This document shows positions 35,834 to 48,130 of a stretch of DNA of 64,000 bases, one piece after another. This DNA is from Nautilus pompilius (Eukaryota; Mollusca; Cephalopoda; Nautilida; Nautilidae). The position numbers were made by a program, and so were the translations under genes. The notes beneath the pieces were generated by a model, which made no database searches, had not been told where the DNA came from, and saw only the letters and a program-made list of their open reading frames with translations. The first letter of the stretch is position 1; each line of letters starts with the position of its first letter. The stretch covers positions 1-64,000 of the forward strand of contig JACATO010001547.1 of the NCBI GenBank assembly GCA_018389105.1, written 5' to 3'.

Positions 35834-38556
35834 CCTCACGACTATTGACATTTTACAGACAGATGGATTAAATATTTGCGTATGTTTGTAATTATTTAAA
35901 CAATGTTTCTCAAATCTGCCATCTTGAGAATTCTTCGCAGGGTTCTTCGATCGGTCTAGTTTCGAGTTATGGCCCCTCCCAACCGCAGGCCTTTCACCTC
36001 GAAATTAGCCGATTCCTTTGTCTCGTGAACGGTGGGTGATTAAGATCATCGGAAACCACGAAAGAAGCAACTATTAAATAGAGACCATAGCTCGCCGGCT
36101 GTCTGGCAGGTTTGCCCAGTTGTGGTTTTAGCGATACGTTCCGACCGTCTCTCCTTCCTCCTCCTTCTTCTCCCCCCCCTTCGCTTGCGCCACCGGTCAC
36201 GCGTTACCTCCCTTGAGACACTTGTACGTCACGATTTACGGGAACTTTTCTTGTTCTTTTTTCAGATGAGATGGAGGTCATCTTTGGAAGTGTCTGTGGG
36301 GAGAGATGGGGGGGATGCGTGTAATCTTTGTTTACACTGTGTCTGGCACATGTGTAGAGGTCATTTGGCTTGTTTAGTCGACCGTTATAACGAGAAATGT
36401 TTCTGGTCAATATTTACGAGAAGGATTCGCCGCCTGGTCCGCTGCTATATGCCCCACTGCGAACCGACTCATTTCTGCTATTTCTACTCGATATACTCGT
36501 CACTAGTAATTCTATGTTGTTGTTTTTTTTTCTTCCTCAGATTAAACGTAATTAATCAATTCTTTCCGAGTAGTCAGAATTCCGTTATATAATAACTTTA
36601 CCCGTGTAATGAAGAAGATAACGCTGACATAAAAATCTCCATTTTCTTAAAAAAAAAAAAAAAAAAAAAAAAGAGTCGGGGTGGGCGGAAATGACGTCAT
36701 TGGAAATGGCGTCACCAGAGACATGGCGGCCATCGTATAGATACGAAAGAAAAAAAAAAAGTCATATCCATCAGATAATATTACTAGGCGTAACTACAAG
36801 ATCAAGCAAAGAAAATTTGAGAGTCCCCCCCCACCTCGGTACCTTTTTTTTCCGGACCTGTCTTAAAGTTTTTGGATTATCAATGCTCATATGTTTTTCC
36901 CCACTAATGGCGGATTGTATTTACTCCGGCGTGCGCAGCAATACTGGAATACAGGGCAAGGTGTAAACACGTCATTTGGAAACATAGTTGCCAACGCTGC
37001 AAGAAAAAAAGCTAAAAAAGAAAGTGTTTTTATTGAAAAAGGAAAGAAAAGAGTCTGGTATATTTGAGGTCTGTACGTGAACTTTAACACACCTCGTCGT
37101 CGCCGCCGCGTGTGTGTGTATTTATGAGATCGTGGTGACGTGGATGTGGGTACGCGCACTAATACGAATGATATGTGGATAGATGTCTTATTGGTGACTC
37201 AGAAATCGGGAAAGCCAGACCGTGCAAACACATAGGACAGATTCGCCTCTGTTTTACTTCTTTCAGTCGGTATAAAGATGATTTCCAAAGCTTGCAATGG
37301 AAATAAATGGCGGACGTTGACCGCGTGTGGATGCGGATAGTAGTAGATGCGGAAATGCAGATGCGAATCCAAATGGACCAAATATGTAATGCGTCTTATG
37401 CTATGAAAATCAGTATGGAAAATTATCTAGCGCAATACTAAATTATATCAACAGAAGCGAGACGTATTTTATTGTTGTTTCATATATAAATCAATACTTT
37501 AGATTATATGAATATACTATATATCAAATATGCAAAACTTTTTTAAGGTTTATCTATAAAGCATAATTATTATATCTAAAACTAGTACAATATACTTTCG
37601 GTCCTTAACCCTACCCCTTTCTATGAGACATCTAATTTCACACGGTGTAACGGAATAGTTTTTCTGTTGCGGAAAGGTTCGAAACGCATGCGAATACAGC
37701 CATATCCTAATTCTTATGTAAGTCTTAATGCGCTGTCATTTTGACATTTAAGAAAAACCTAATCGACAAATTAATAATTTTTAATGATGGTTAATACAGA
37801 ATGTCTCGACGGAGGCAGAGACAACATTTGAGGACAGGAGGATTGTTTGCTAAAGGCTGAAGCAGGTCAGCATCACGCAGCAGAAACCGAAATGCCATTT
37901 CTATGTCCCCGGTGGACTGGGCGCTACCGGAAGACACGATGGATGTCAATCCAAATCAACAGCACATCTCCGGGATTCCATTTATGGTCTTTAAAGCGAG
38001 AAGAAACCGGTTCCAAGCGCAGCAAACTCGGTCGAAACCTGGACTTCAAAAGTTTCATTGTCTCATCACAAACTGTAATAGGCTTCCAGATGATTGTATC
38101 TGTGGGCAGTCAAGAATGGTCTGCATTCGAACAAAGCTAACCGTGGCGCATCCCAGGGCGTGGCGGGACCTTGTGGGGGGTGGTGGTGGCTGGAACCCTG
38201 TGCTATTCGTGGATCCAGTCTAGTTTTGACTGGAATTTACAGATCGACGTGCCAAAGAATGGAGAAGGCCAGAGGAGTAGGTTTCGAGATGCCAGCGATG
38301 CTCTGAACGTGACCGCTATGGAGGGCATGTCCGATTGATGGCGCAGGGGAGAGATTAGCTGGGATATCATAAATGTCCTCGGTGCTCTTTTCATATCTGC
38401 ACTACGGAGAGTTTAGCGTACAGGGGTGAGATCCTCAACGTCTACCTGATAGGTGGTACTTTCAAAAACCCACCAACCGCCTAGCTGCCATACGTGCCAG
38501 AGGTTCTCGCGTCACACACTTGAGCCAACATCTAAACGGGAATTTGCCGGTATGGA
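35834..38556. other. Intergenic stretch, no gene established
   Basis: The longest open frame is 156 codons at 36122-36592 on the plus strand. It ends in polypyrimidine-derived Phe/Leu runs and has no recognised domain. Poly-A runs lie at 36649-36672. At 36692-36699 a perfect TGACGTCA sits 30 bp before ATGGCGGCC, a combination seen in animal promoters, but no gene follows visibly. A frame at 37903-38223 is unrecognised. Confidence 0.4.
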
Positions 38557-38675
38557 TCAAGAATGTCAGATTTCGCACCGTCTCAACAACTACGATTCTT
38601 TGTTGATGACGACTCTCTTTATCGATCAGCTGTGACGTCATCATTTACTGACATTTTCGACATTTGTCAGCATTA
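38557..38675 (+). pseudogene. Reverse-transcriptase fragment (non-LTR type)
   Basis: In one frame from 38557 the plus strand reads SRMSDFAPSQQLRFFVDDDSLYR, then SAVTSSFTDIFDICQ and a stop. The FVDDDSLYR stretch (DD at 38605-38610) matches the catalytic palm motif of Jockey/CR1-type reverse transcriptases, usually F-A-D-D followed by LLYR, with the preceding NDLP...S.LRLF segment in degraded form. Flanking sequence does not continue the domain in an obvious way, so only about 40 residues survive. An unrelated chance match cannot be fully excluded. Confidence 0.45.
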
Positions 38676-39049
38676 ATGTTTCCTTAAATTATAGCTTATG
38701 CACATTTAATCCTTGCTTTCCTTATAATACTTGACAACAAACCGCCAAAAAAGGTAAGGGGTGGGAAATGTGACACGTTCAGTTTCTTAAAAAAAAACAA
38801 ACGGTGCATTTAATTTTAAAAATTGGGAAGAAAAACATGGGATAGCAAAGACGGAGACAGTAGTTTATATATATGTATATATTGTTGGTTGCTGATTTGT
38901 CTTTTAAGATTACTTTCTGTTATATATTAGTTTTTGTTGCCGCCACATACAAGATTTTTCAGCAGAATGAAGACGAAGGTCAACACAAAAGCAGGGAACC
39001 AACTCTACAACCGGGACGTACCGCATTCCAGCCTGTAACAATCGAACAG

Positions 39050-39080
<31 letters not shown>

Positions 39081-39177
39081 CATCTCTCTCTCTCTCTCCA
39101 TCTCTGTCCATTTCTCTCTCTCTCTCCATCTCTGTCCATTTCTCTCTCTATCTCTCTCTCTCTCTCTCTCTCCCTCC

Positions 39178-39208
<31 letters not shown>

Positions 39209-39211
39209 CCC
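39050..39211. repeat. (CT)n low-complexity block with CCATCTCT steps
   Basis: CT tract with CCATCTCTCT and CTGTCCATTTCT interruptions. Frames across it are artefacts. Confidence 0.95.
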
Positions 39212-39719
39212 TAGTTAGCGCGACCATTAACTTCCCGTTGAAAGCCGAGAGCCGGCAATAGACGGGTCGGCGGCGGTCGACGGTGTCCCCCGTGCGCCGA
39301 GAGACCAAATTTATGGTTCAGTGAATGTGATATCAAGCGAGACTGCGATAAAGCTCGCCAGGGGTGTGAACAAATGCACTGGCCGAGGGCGGACGCTTAA
39401 CGATCGGCACAACGTACAACAGCGGTAAATCTCCCGTAAGATTTCCCTTTCGATAGTTTGAAGCGGGCGATGGCTTAGTCGCGTGACTTTCACCGCTCTC
39501 CGATGTCAGTCAGGGCCCGCTACTCCGTAAACTGCGTGCTCGGATACTTGCTTTTACTACAGTTTTCTCAATAGGTTTACACGCTGCTCGTATATTTCAT
39601 GAAAATCTACAACTATTGTTTTTTTCTCTCCCCTTTCTGTTATTGTTGGACACTACTGTATGATGCACTTTTCTTTGGCATCGGATCGGAAAGTGGCAGA
39701 TTTCATAAAACCTATCTGT

Positions 39720-39775
39720 GGGTGGCTATCGCAGGTTCGAATCGCAGCACTGCCTTCATAAATAACCGAAAAAGG
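39720..39775 (+). mobile_element. Possible SINE scrap with B-box-like string
   Basis: GCAGGTTCGAATCGCAGCA at about 39731-39749 resembles a tRNA B box (one mismatch in the last positions). No A box or tail is evident. Treated as a doubtful remnant. Confidence 0.25.
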
Positions 39776-40108
39776 GGTAGCTAAAAGGAGAGTAGACATG
39801 TAGGCTTATCATATACTGAAACCTCACAGACACAGATGATAAAAGGAGGGGGGATACAAAAAGGGAAATGTGTTACTTCTGTTGATTTTATTGTCAGGAC
39901 GGATACAGATAACAGCTGTTGCACTGACCCATATCATCTAGCAGCTAATCGTTGTTGCCATTGTCAACAAGATTTAAATTACTGTCTGTTTCTCCGACCT
40001 CTCTCACCTTGGAGTTAATCGTTGCTGCAATCGTCAAAATGAATTACAATACTGGAAACTTTGTTTCCTAAACTGTTGACAGTTGTCAAAAAATGAAAAA
40101 TTAAAAGC

Positions 40109-40147
<39 letters not shown>

Positions 40148-41673
40148 TATATATTATATATGAAAGAGAGAGAGACATGAAGTGTGTGTACTGAAGATAC
40201 ATGTTATGGCATAGATATCTGCACACAATTTGATATCCCTGACTAAATAAACAACAATTTTAAAATACCGTTTTCTGCATTTCTGTTCACGTTTGCAAGA
40301 GATGTATTTTTTTTTTTTACTATGTGCGATGCCGAAAGCTCGAGCGTGATCCGCCATATTTCTTCGCTTGGCCTAATCGATCTGATCAATCTCTACTCCG
40401 TGGCCGCTGTTTATCTGTCCAGCGACGCAGGTGTCAGTATTGCAAGGGCACAACGATTTCACTGGCCACCAACATAGCCTCTCCTCAGCTGCTGCAGTAT
40501 TAGCATCAGTAAGTTAAGGCACTGCGCACCGGTTTCTCTGTAGACCTGGGTGTAATGGACGGTGCCCAGAGTTTTTTAGTGACGTACTTGATTAATGGCA
40601 CAGGCCTTGCTTAGCAGACCCATAGCTTTTTGGAGGCCCGTAATCTGTACAGATGGAATCGAACTCCTTTAGTCACCAGTTCGCACAAGTCTGGAGGAAG
40701 GATGCAGTCCAGTGCGCCTATCACAACCGGCTGTCGAAGCAATAGTGTAGGTGGACATTTGCTATGAGAGTAAAACAGACTGTTTTTTTTTTTTTTTTCT
40801 TCTTGGCGATCTGTCCCGACCCTCAGGATCCAAGGAGGTCTTCAGAAGGGAAGATAGATGAAGACGGCGGCGGCTATTATCGTTCTTATTGGCCAAGAAA
40901 GTCGTTAACCAGATACGATCACCGGGGGGGGGGGATGCGGGTGTTCGTAAAACTGAAATTAAAGATGATCTGTAGTCCAGTAGGCATAAACTTGAAACAG
41001 TTACGTGAAGCATCTTGACGGACATCGCAGACCAAATGGTCAGGGTAAATCTCAAGGAAGCGATCGATACCTGACAACTTTTGCGAGGCGGAAACACAGA
41101 CCACTAATGGCTACATATCTGTCGCCATCATTTATTTTTGTGCATGTGCGTGGAATATATTTTAGTTGACGCTTCTATTTTGCTGCACAGTAAAAATGGC
41201 TGGAGTTGGCCTTGAACCCGTCACCTGTAGGTTGCCACTTCCATGGGCCGTAGTTATTTATAGCCCTCCGGCATATATCTGCCCAACCAGCTGGTACCTC
41301 TTGATATATATATATATATATAACCCTCCTACTATTTACTACAGATACCCAGATTCTACTGGTCTCAACATTGGGTTTTCTCTGTGTGTTGGGTTCCAGA
41401 GCTACGTGGATCACCTCTTCCGCTTTCCCTTTGAAGCCACGCTGCTCACGATTATTGATGGTACCTTATCCATTTGACATGATAACCACGTGACATCTTG
41501 TTGTTCTGCTGCTGTAGTTATTGATTTATTTGGCTTGTTGTCTTTCTAGCAGATTGCGATGGGTATCCATTCTCAGACGTCCCTTCTAAATTCCTAGTTA
41601 TACACTATAGAATTATCTTTTTTTGTTGTTGTTGCTCTTGTTCTAGGGTATTTAACGTATTTCCTTCTTGATT
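39776..41673. other. Intergenic stretch, mostly unassigned
   Basis: No gene recognised. It includes a compound TA/CA microsatellite at 40110-40159 and poly-T at 40302-40320 and 40782-40800. A TA tract lies at 41300-41320. Because a Penelope-like remnant on the minus strand ends at about 41674, its 3' region, where a GIY-YIG endonuclease would sit, is expected below that point, but I could not recognise it. Confidence 0.45.
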
Positions 41674-41989
41674 CCCCGGTGTGGATCAGAGCGCAGGTAG
41701 CCAGTGTCTTATTTTTCTGCATAGACTTGCGATGACTTCGGAACTTTTTTTTTCCTTCTTGGAAATCAGAACAACCAGGAAAAGTATTTGGTTGTTGCAG
41801 TCCTTCGCCATCGTAAAACCGTATAGCTGAAAGAGCGTTGTTCCGATGTTATAAGAACCGTTTTAGATCGCCCCTGTCGCATGGCCAGATGAGGGAGGTG
41901 TCATCGACGTATCTTAGCCATTTCTTAGGTTTCTTATCCGCAGATGTTATCGCGGATGTTATTAGTTCTACTAATAAGGTCAGTGGGAA
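41674..41989 (-). pseudogene. Penelope-like retroelement, decayed RT core
   Basis: Read on the minus strand from 41989, one frame gives FPLTLLVELITSAITSA followed by DKKPKKWLRYVDDTSLIW, then PCDRGDLKRFL and a stop. RYVDDT plus [FLS][LV]IW and a following charged L..FL segment is the RT palm signature of Penelope-like elements (YVDD codons at 41900-41911). The preceding stretch corresponds to their SPLSPLLAE.F..D.E block. About 60 codons further on, in another frame, SSQVYAEK.DTGYLRSDPH matches the SVYRKPTHTDRYL...SHH block. Stops and at least one frameshift show it is dead. The upstream fingers and the downstream endonuclease were not found. Confidence 0.75.
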
Positions 41990-43660
41990 ATGCCAGAACT
42001 AACCGTCTAGCTCCTACTGCAGTGTAGACACAGCTGTTTACAAACTGAACCATACACGGATATTATATAGTTTCGTTTACAGACCCTTAGAGTGGTGCCT
42101 AACCCTCAGCACTAAGCTGAAGGAACATGGGAGCTAAAACGAATTAATCTCTCTTTTTTTTTGTCTAACAGCCGAAACAAGTCACATGGTTTATATTTAC
42201 TTACTTTCATTTTTATTATTAAAAAAATTAAAAATGTATTGAATCCGACCGAGTTTCGCTGTTAACGCCATTAATAAAGAACGGTTCCTTCGGACGCACT
42301 TCGGTTGATGGAGTTCTGCTATCTCTCAAGTTCCTTCTATCGGCTTCGCGCCGATGGTTACTCACTCATGTGCGCCTGCCCGATTCCTCAGGTACTGGCT
42401 GGGGCATTTTTCCCCTTTCTTTCTGTTTTCCCCTTCCAGCGGCCCCTAAAAGTCGGACAAGTGCTACAACAAGCCTCCTTTTAAAGTCCAAACGCCGCCT
42501 TTTCTCTCTGTTTTTTTTTTAATGGTCCGGAAAACCGAGGCCGGTCCTGGAAGTAATCAGGTGTAATGGGCGACCGTAACATTAGACGGCTGAAGACGGA
42601 GACAGAGCCCCTAACGCGGAATGAAGGGTTTGGGTGACATGTGTGTTGCGCCAGGCATCCCACCACTAACCCCGCCAGGAAGGCCGTACTTTTACCTAAC
42701 GATTGACAGCAGATAACTTCGCCTATGATAATATTTTCCCACGTGTATCTCGCCGCCGATTTATTTCAGCCGGAAAGTTAAACACTGGTCGCCCACTACA
42801 GAGAGAGAGAGCGAGAGGTGTTGGAGTGAACAGACTTTGCGTGTTTTATAGTCCTCCACCCCACCCTCACGTTAAAAAAAATAGGGAAAAAAATAGAAAG
42901 AAGTATTAAAAGGTTTGAAGGTGCCGACAGATCGCTATCCGGTCTGTCGGTGCCAGAATGTCAGAGAGAGGGAGAAGGGGTAGCGCGGGGAGATAGATCT
43001 TCGCTGAACATCTTTAATTGATCGAGCGAGCCGCCAGAATCCAGTCGCCGGAGATAAGTCTCATTTCGGGACATCTCAGGTGGCATCGAATTCCTCCCCC
43101 TCCCACTCCCCTCACCCACCCAAACCTGTCTCTCAGTCTCGCCTTGCAAAGCCTACCATCTCGCTAAGCTGGGGTAGACTGGACACTCGGCCAAACCCCG
43201 ACTCGAAGCTACCACGATGGCTATTCAAACGACCACTTTGCAGTAAGTTTCTTTTTTTGAGTTAACCTCCATGCATCTGACACCGACTGCGCTTCAACAG
43301 CAGCGAAGGGCAGTAAACCATAACAAAGCAATCAGTTTAATTAAAAATGAGAATGTTTTCGCATTAACAGCAGTAGTGCCTACTTGTTTTGTCACTACGT
43401 TGGCTTGTTGCCTCACCCTTGACGACTGTCGTGGAGAACCAAAGAACGCGACATTGAATGCCACTTATAGCTCATTTTAAACCACGTCCGGTCGGCCTTC
43501 TAGGAGTTTATCTCAGCCGCTACACGATTGATTTCCTCCCAGGTTAAATTATAACTTTACCTGTCATTTATTCGTCGAAATAGACTTTGATTACGTGACG
43601 TTTACCGGCCTACTAAAGACATTTCTTCGAGGTTAAAGGACATCTAACAGAAGGAAAGAA
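41990..43660. other. Intergenic stretch, no gene recognised
   Basis: The first part may belong to the upstream RT region of the Penelope-like remnant but is too diverged to read. The rest shows only short frames and moderate GC near 43000-43250. No RNA gene seen. Confidence 0.45.
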
Positions 43661-43663
43661 AGA

Positions 43664-43724
43664 TGTGTGAGTGTGAGTGTGCGTGTGCGTGTGAGTGTGA
43701 GTGTGCGCGTGTGTGTGTGTGTGC
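43664..43724. repeat. (GT)n microsatellite
   Basis: Imperfect GT tract with GAGT and GCGT steps, abutting a SINE copy. Confidence 0.95.
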
Positions 43725-43762
43725 CATAGCAAGTATCCGCAAAAACCCAACAAAAACTCGTT

Positions 43763-43893
43763 AATTTTAGACGCGGGAAGGAATCCACCCGACCAGCCGG
43801 TGAAGAAGAGCGGGCAGAAGCCATGGCCGGGGAAGTCGGTTCTGACCACGGCTAAAACGCTCGCGCTAGCCACTGGACCACCGCGCGCGCCGC
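43763..43893 (-). mobile_element. tRNA-derived SINE, family copy 1
   Basis: On the minus strand it starts near 43893 with a tRNA-like head: GCGCGGTGGTCCAGTGGCTA (A-box region) then GCGCGAGCG, and a degraded B box GGTCAGAACCGACTTCCCCG. The body then reads GCTCTTCTTCACCGGCTGG and ends CTTCCCGCGTCTAAAA. The body and the CTTCC..C.TCTAAAA end match the copy at 53975-54165, which supports one family. The adjacent open frame on the plus strand is incidental. Confidence 0.65.
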
Positions 43894-45058
43894 TACGTTC
43901 GCTCGTTTAAACCATGCGACGAACTTCGGCGATCAGTTATCTCCCCCTTTTTCGCTGGCGACGTCTCTCGCGAGTTGCTTGCTGTCAGCCATGGCTTACG
44001 GAAAATCGGCTTGTATTTTTTGTTGTTGTTTTTTAAAAGTTTATTCGTGAATCATTAAGAACCGGGTACCTTGTCACGTGACGCCAAAGGTGGGGGGGTG
44101 GTGGTGGTGAATAATTAGCGATTGACCGATTCCGTGTTTCGCGCTCGGGCCCCTTTAATATGCAGTATTCGAGCTAGCTGGGAAACTTGTAGAAGTTAGT
44201 CCCCCCGCAGGAGCCGACTACCTTTAGTGAGGGTGCCAATTTTACCCTAATTTGTAAAGAAAGTAATTAAAAAAAAAAAGATCTCTAGTGTCCGGTCTGA
44301 GATCGAATAGAAATATTTTCGATTTTTCTTGCTTCTCTGCGGTGTCATCCACCACCGAGTCGCCGAGTCCAGCTTTTAGGGGTGTGTGTGTGTGTAAATT
44401 CGGAATTTAATACGCGGAGTGTGTTGTGGTCTAGAATGTGAGACGAGAGTTTCTACTCCGTATGGAAGAGACGGCGGGCGATTGTCCGGTCTGACGGGAG
44501 AGCTAATTATCGCCGATCCCCTATGTATCGCCACACACGTGCGTCTCTGGCTTCGACATTAGACGACGGTGGGTCGTGTGTGTGCGCGCTCAGCTTAGAG
44601 TTCTATATTATATACCTATGGTCTAATCTCCATCGTTCAATATAGATAAGATTGCTTGGTGGCAACACGAGTAGTGAGGCTTCTTTACAAGACCGAATTC
44701 TCTTGTGATTTAACTCTGAAGTGTTTCAAATGCCAGGCTTCGGGTAAAATGGTGTAACAAGAAGAAGAAGAAGAAGAATAGGCTAGGCAGCTGACGTGAT
44801 GGAGACTCGCTACTGCTGTTAATTTGCCCTGTTTGTATTATTATGACTGCTGGTCAACACGCCATGGTATTGTAGGATATGTTTGTATGTAGATATTTTT
44901 AAATTAAATCTAGTTATTTTAAAAGTTGAATGGAATCAACTTCCACTTAGGCGCTTTCAGCTTTTATAAAACAGGGATAAAACCATTTTCATGTGAGGAA
45001 AGGAACTGACGAATCGAAACAACAACGATATTGTGTGAAATCAGCCAACCGTGACGAC

Positions 45059-45063
<5 letters not shown>
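43894..45063. other. Intergenic stretch, no gene recognised
   Basis: Short frames only. A CpG-rich patch lies near 44320-44600. A short AAG run sits at 44759-44778 and a G/GGT run at 44092-44109. Confidence 0.45.
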
Positions 45064-45116
<53 letters not shown>

Positions 45117-45232
45117 ACTCACTGCCAACCATCAGCTGAACATTTCGCTCTCTAACTTTAAAGATAACTAAATTACAAGCCTCCATTTTCCTTTTTAGAA
45201 TAAAATTCAGATTTAGCTCTTTCAGACGCAGT

Positions 45233-45274
<42 letters not shown>

Positions 45275-45298
45275 TAATAATAATAATTAATAATAATA
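45064..45298. repeat. (CT)n and (AAT)n microsatellites
   Basis: CT tract at 45064-45118 and AAT tract at about 45236-45298, separated by about 120 bp of unique sequence. Confidence 0.95.
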
Positions 45299-46227
45299 CT
45301 GTTGTTAACATTGTTTCTAAAATTGCTGAGGGCTTTCCTATCAGTATTATTGCTAAATTGTTTAACATTATCATTGTTTGTTGTTATCGTTATTGCCCAG
45401 GTTATTGCCAGAGTCGGTGTTGTCACGGCTGTTAATAAGGATCCCGGCGGTCTGGGAGTCACAGAGCACCGACTATCGTTAAATGTGACAGGGGTTGACG
45501 TTTCTGTCAACGAGAAGTCTCTCGCTCCCCCCCCCCCATCAGCGAGAGGGAATATTTTGTTCTCGGTTCGGTGACGCACGCACCCCCCCACCACGCCAGC
45601 GATTGGCCAAGAGTTCTGCCGCATCACTGCCGGGCGTTCAGCGAAGGGTAGATCTAAACACGAGCCGCGGAAGGGACGGCGGTGGGTAAAAATCGTCAGT
45701 GACCGGGGCTCTGAACGGGAGAGCGGGTGTCTTCAGGGCCCGTGCGGCCCACCACCGAGTCTCCTCGCAACGCGACACCTTCCCGTCGATACACTTCAAA
45801 GTCGGCAGCCACGAAGATGGAGGCGTAGCATCCACCCATCAGTGGGAAAACCCCAACATAAACACACCGTTAATTGTAACGCCCTTCATCTGTGGGGACC
45901 CTGTTAGGTCTTCAGCGTCGGCGAATTATCGGCGGAGATGTCCGAGGCCTGAAGAGCTCATAGGGTAGAAGCCTGATATCCCAGGCGGGTGGCGGATTTG
46001 CAGGGCTGAGAAAATATCCCAGAGGAACGGAGAGAGACACGATTCCCTGACGGGCGGCGTCTTCCCTTTAATTCGAAGTCGTACTTAGGAAAATTCTCCG
46101 AATACTTTGACGGGCTGTAAAATGCGCGAATATTAAATAAGCCCCGAGTTCCAAAACATCCATCAGGAGGAAAAAGGCCTCCAAAGATTTAAAAACGAGA
46201 TTATCTTAATACGCGATGTAAGGAAGA
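45299..46227. other. GC-richer intergenic stretch
   Basis: Moderately CpG-rich, with short frames in several phases (up to about 90 codons) and no recognised domain. Runs of C lie at 45529-45538 and 45582-45589. Confidence 0.4.
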
Positions 46228-46449
46228 CCGGGGGGGGGGTAGTTAGTTAGTAGGGTAAGTCGTCACGGCGCCAGTGATTACTAATTAAACGTGTGGCGAG
46301 GTTGTAATCGACGTCACGTTGAAAGTCAGGCCATGTGACGTCGATTACAACTCCAGCCATACGTAAGCGCCTGGTGTCGATTGTAGTCTCATCTACACGG
46401 TTAATTAGGGATCACAAGAGCTGTAACAGCTTACCTAACCAGCCCCGGT
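46228..46449. mobile_element. Fold-back (MITE-like) element, copy 2
   Basis: About 220 bp with imperfect inverted ends. The left end reads ACCGGGG..., TAGTAGGGTAAG and CTAATTAAACGTGT, then GAGGTTGTAATCGACGTCAC. The right end on the opposite strand reads ACCGGGGCTGGTTAGGTAAG, CTGTTACAG, CTAATTAACCGTGTAG and GAGTTGTAATCGACGTCAC. The 17-bp arms GTTGTAATCGACGTCAC (ending 46317) and GTGACGTCGATTACAAC (starting 46335) are perfect. The right half also carries a second diverged arm copy, GGTGTCGATTGTAGTCTC. It shares order and sequence with 34516-34660. No coding capacity. Confidence 0.75.
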
Positions 46450-47877
46450 CTCAGTAGTTCAGCGAAAAGCCGAAGTTAACTACTCAGATCATCCATGAAT
46501 AACTTTAATTCCTCTTTAGTCAAATCGGAGAGCAACAAAATCTGTTAGTTGGGGGAGGGGGAGAGAGGGAGACGAAGGGACAATTTTAATAAATTAGATA
46601 GCTGAAATATGATAAACCCCCCTAAAATAGAACAATATTTTATCTTCAGCTGGACAAATTCCAAATCCTATTTGCGATGTATTAGATACAGAGAGTAGAG
46701 GATACAAACATCTACTGCAAGTTAGCTGGTTTATTTACAACTAATTTAGAAATAATCCTCTACTTCAGCAAATCCTAAATGGTAACAGAAAAGTAAACTG
46801 AAGACGATTACCCTCTGCTGTCGCTATTTTTCTTAATATGTATAATATATTTTTTTCTTCTTCTTTCTATGTTTCAGGAAAATTGGATTACATAAAGACG
46901 TGTTCGAAATATATATTGAAGGTTCAGATATATATATATATGTGTGTGTTAATTGTCAGTAAAAAGCTAAGTACTGCTTCTCCTAATGGACGGCGATTCA
47001 ACCTTAGAAATTGTATTGTAGGCTTAATGTCTTTATAAAGCAGTCCTGCTGTCCCACTCCCACCTAAGAGTTGTCTCTCTTGGGTTGGGTCGTCTCAAGC
47101 AACGTAGGGCTTCCCCGCTGTCGGGTCGTCTTGGAGTAGCGGGTTGGTTTTTGCATATTTTAAACTTTGGTACGGGTTGTGTACATTAGCTTATCTTTCA
47201 TTGTTAATCATTCGAGGCGGTGCTACACCCCCGCGTGAAAATTAATTGCCTAATTATTAATTTGGGGTAAATACGTACATTTTAAAAGAATGAGCCTAGC
47301 TTAGATAAGCCTCGGAAAACTCAGTTTCATTCAGTTACCCAGAGACCGTTTACGCACTTAACCCTTCGCATGCCGTGTAGTTGCGACCTAGCCCGTGCAC
47401 TGGTTGAAATTCTCGTTGAGCTGGTTGTATGTTTAGTCAACAGACTTGTAATGGAGAATGCGTGGGGTTGTATTAGTGTGGATTTGTCGTTACGAGTTCT
47501 GTTGGTGAGGGAGATACTGCGTGCAACACAGCCCGTTTGACCCAACCTGTGCTCGAGGAATACAGACCTGAGGAATAGTGGGAGGAAAGAATACCCGAGG
47601 TGGCATACAGAGTGCTAGGAAGAGTAATAAAATCCTTCCCAATAAGTTAGCGCTTTCAGTCTTCTTTTAAATATATGTAATCTGCTCTTTATACTTTCTA
47701 TTAATCCTACGGTAGTCTTTTTTTTTTTTTTTTTTGTTGACAGACTTCTCCTCTCCTCTATCGGGTCGGACGGACTTTGTCCTTTGGTTGCTCAGAACCT
47801 GACATGTTGCTCTTCAAAAACCGTTTTCTGGTGCGTTTGCCAGACATGGTCGTTCTGGAGCTATCAATTCTCTTCCT
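46450..47877. other. Intergenic stretch, no gene recognised
   Basis: AT-rich with short frames only. A TA run lies at 46931-46940 and poly-T at 47719-47735. Confidence 0.5.
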
Positions 47878-47919
47878 CTCTCTCTCTCTCTCTCTCTCTC
47901 CATCTCTCTCTCTCTCTTT

Positions 47920-47965
<46 letters not shown>

Positions 47966-47983
47966 CATCTCTCTTTCTCTCCA

Positions 47984-48036
<53 letters not shown>

Positions 48037-48093
48037 TCTCTTTCTCTCCATCTCTGTCTCTCCATCTCTCTCTCCATCTCTCTCTCTCTCTTT

Positions 48094-48124
<31 letters not shown>

Positions 48125-48130
48125 CCCCCC
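47878..48130. repeat. (CT)n low-complexity block with CCATCTCT steps
   Basis: About 250 bp of CT repeat with many CCATCTCTCT and TTTCTCCATC interruptions. Frames of 95-137 codons on both strands are artefacts. Confidence 0.96.

Noticed and set aside
36122-36592. 156-codon plus-strand frame as a gene
   Set aside because: No domain, Cys- and Phe-rich tail from polypyrimidine runs, no splice or promoter support.
37903-38223. Plus-strand frame with NRLPDD as a LINE C-terminal segment
   Set aside because: Only a five- to six-residue resemblance, and it lies upstream of the 38.6 kb RT scrap, the wrong order for one element.
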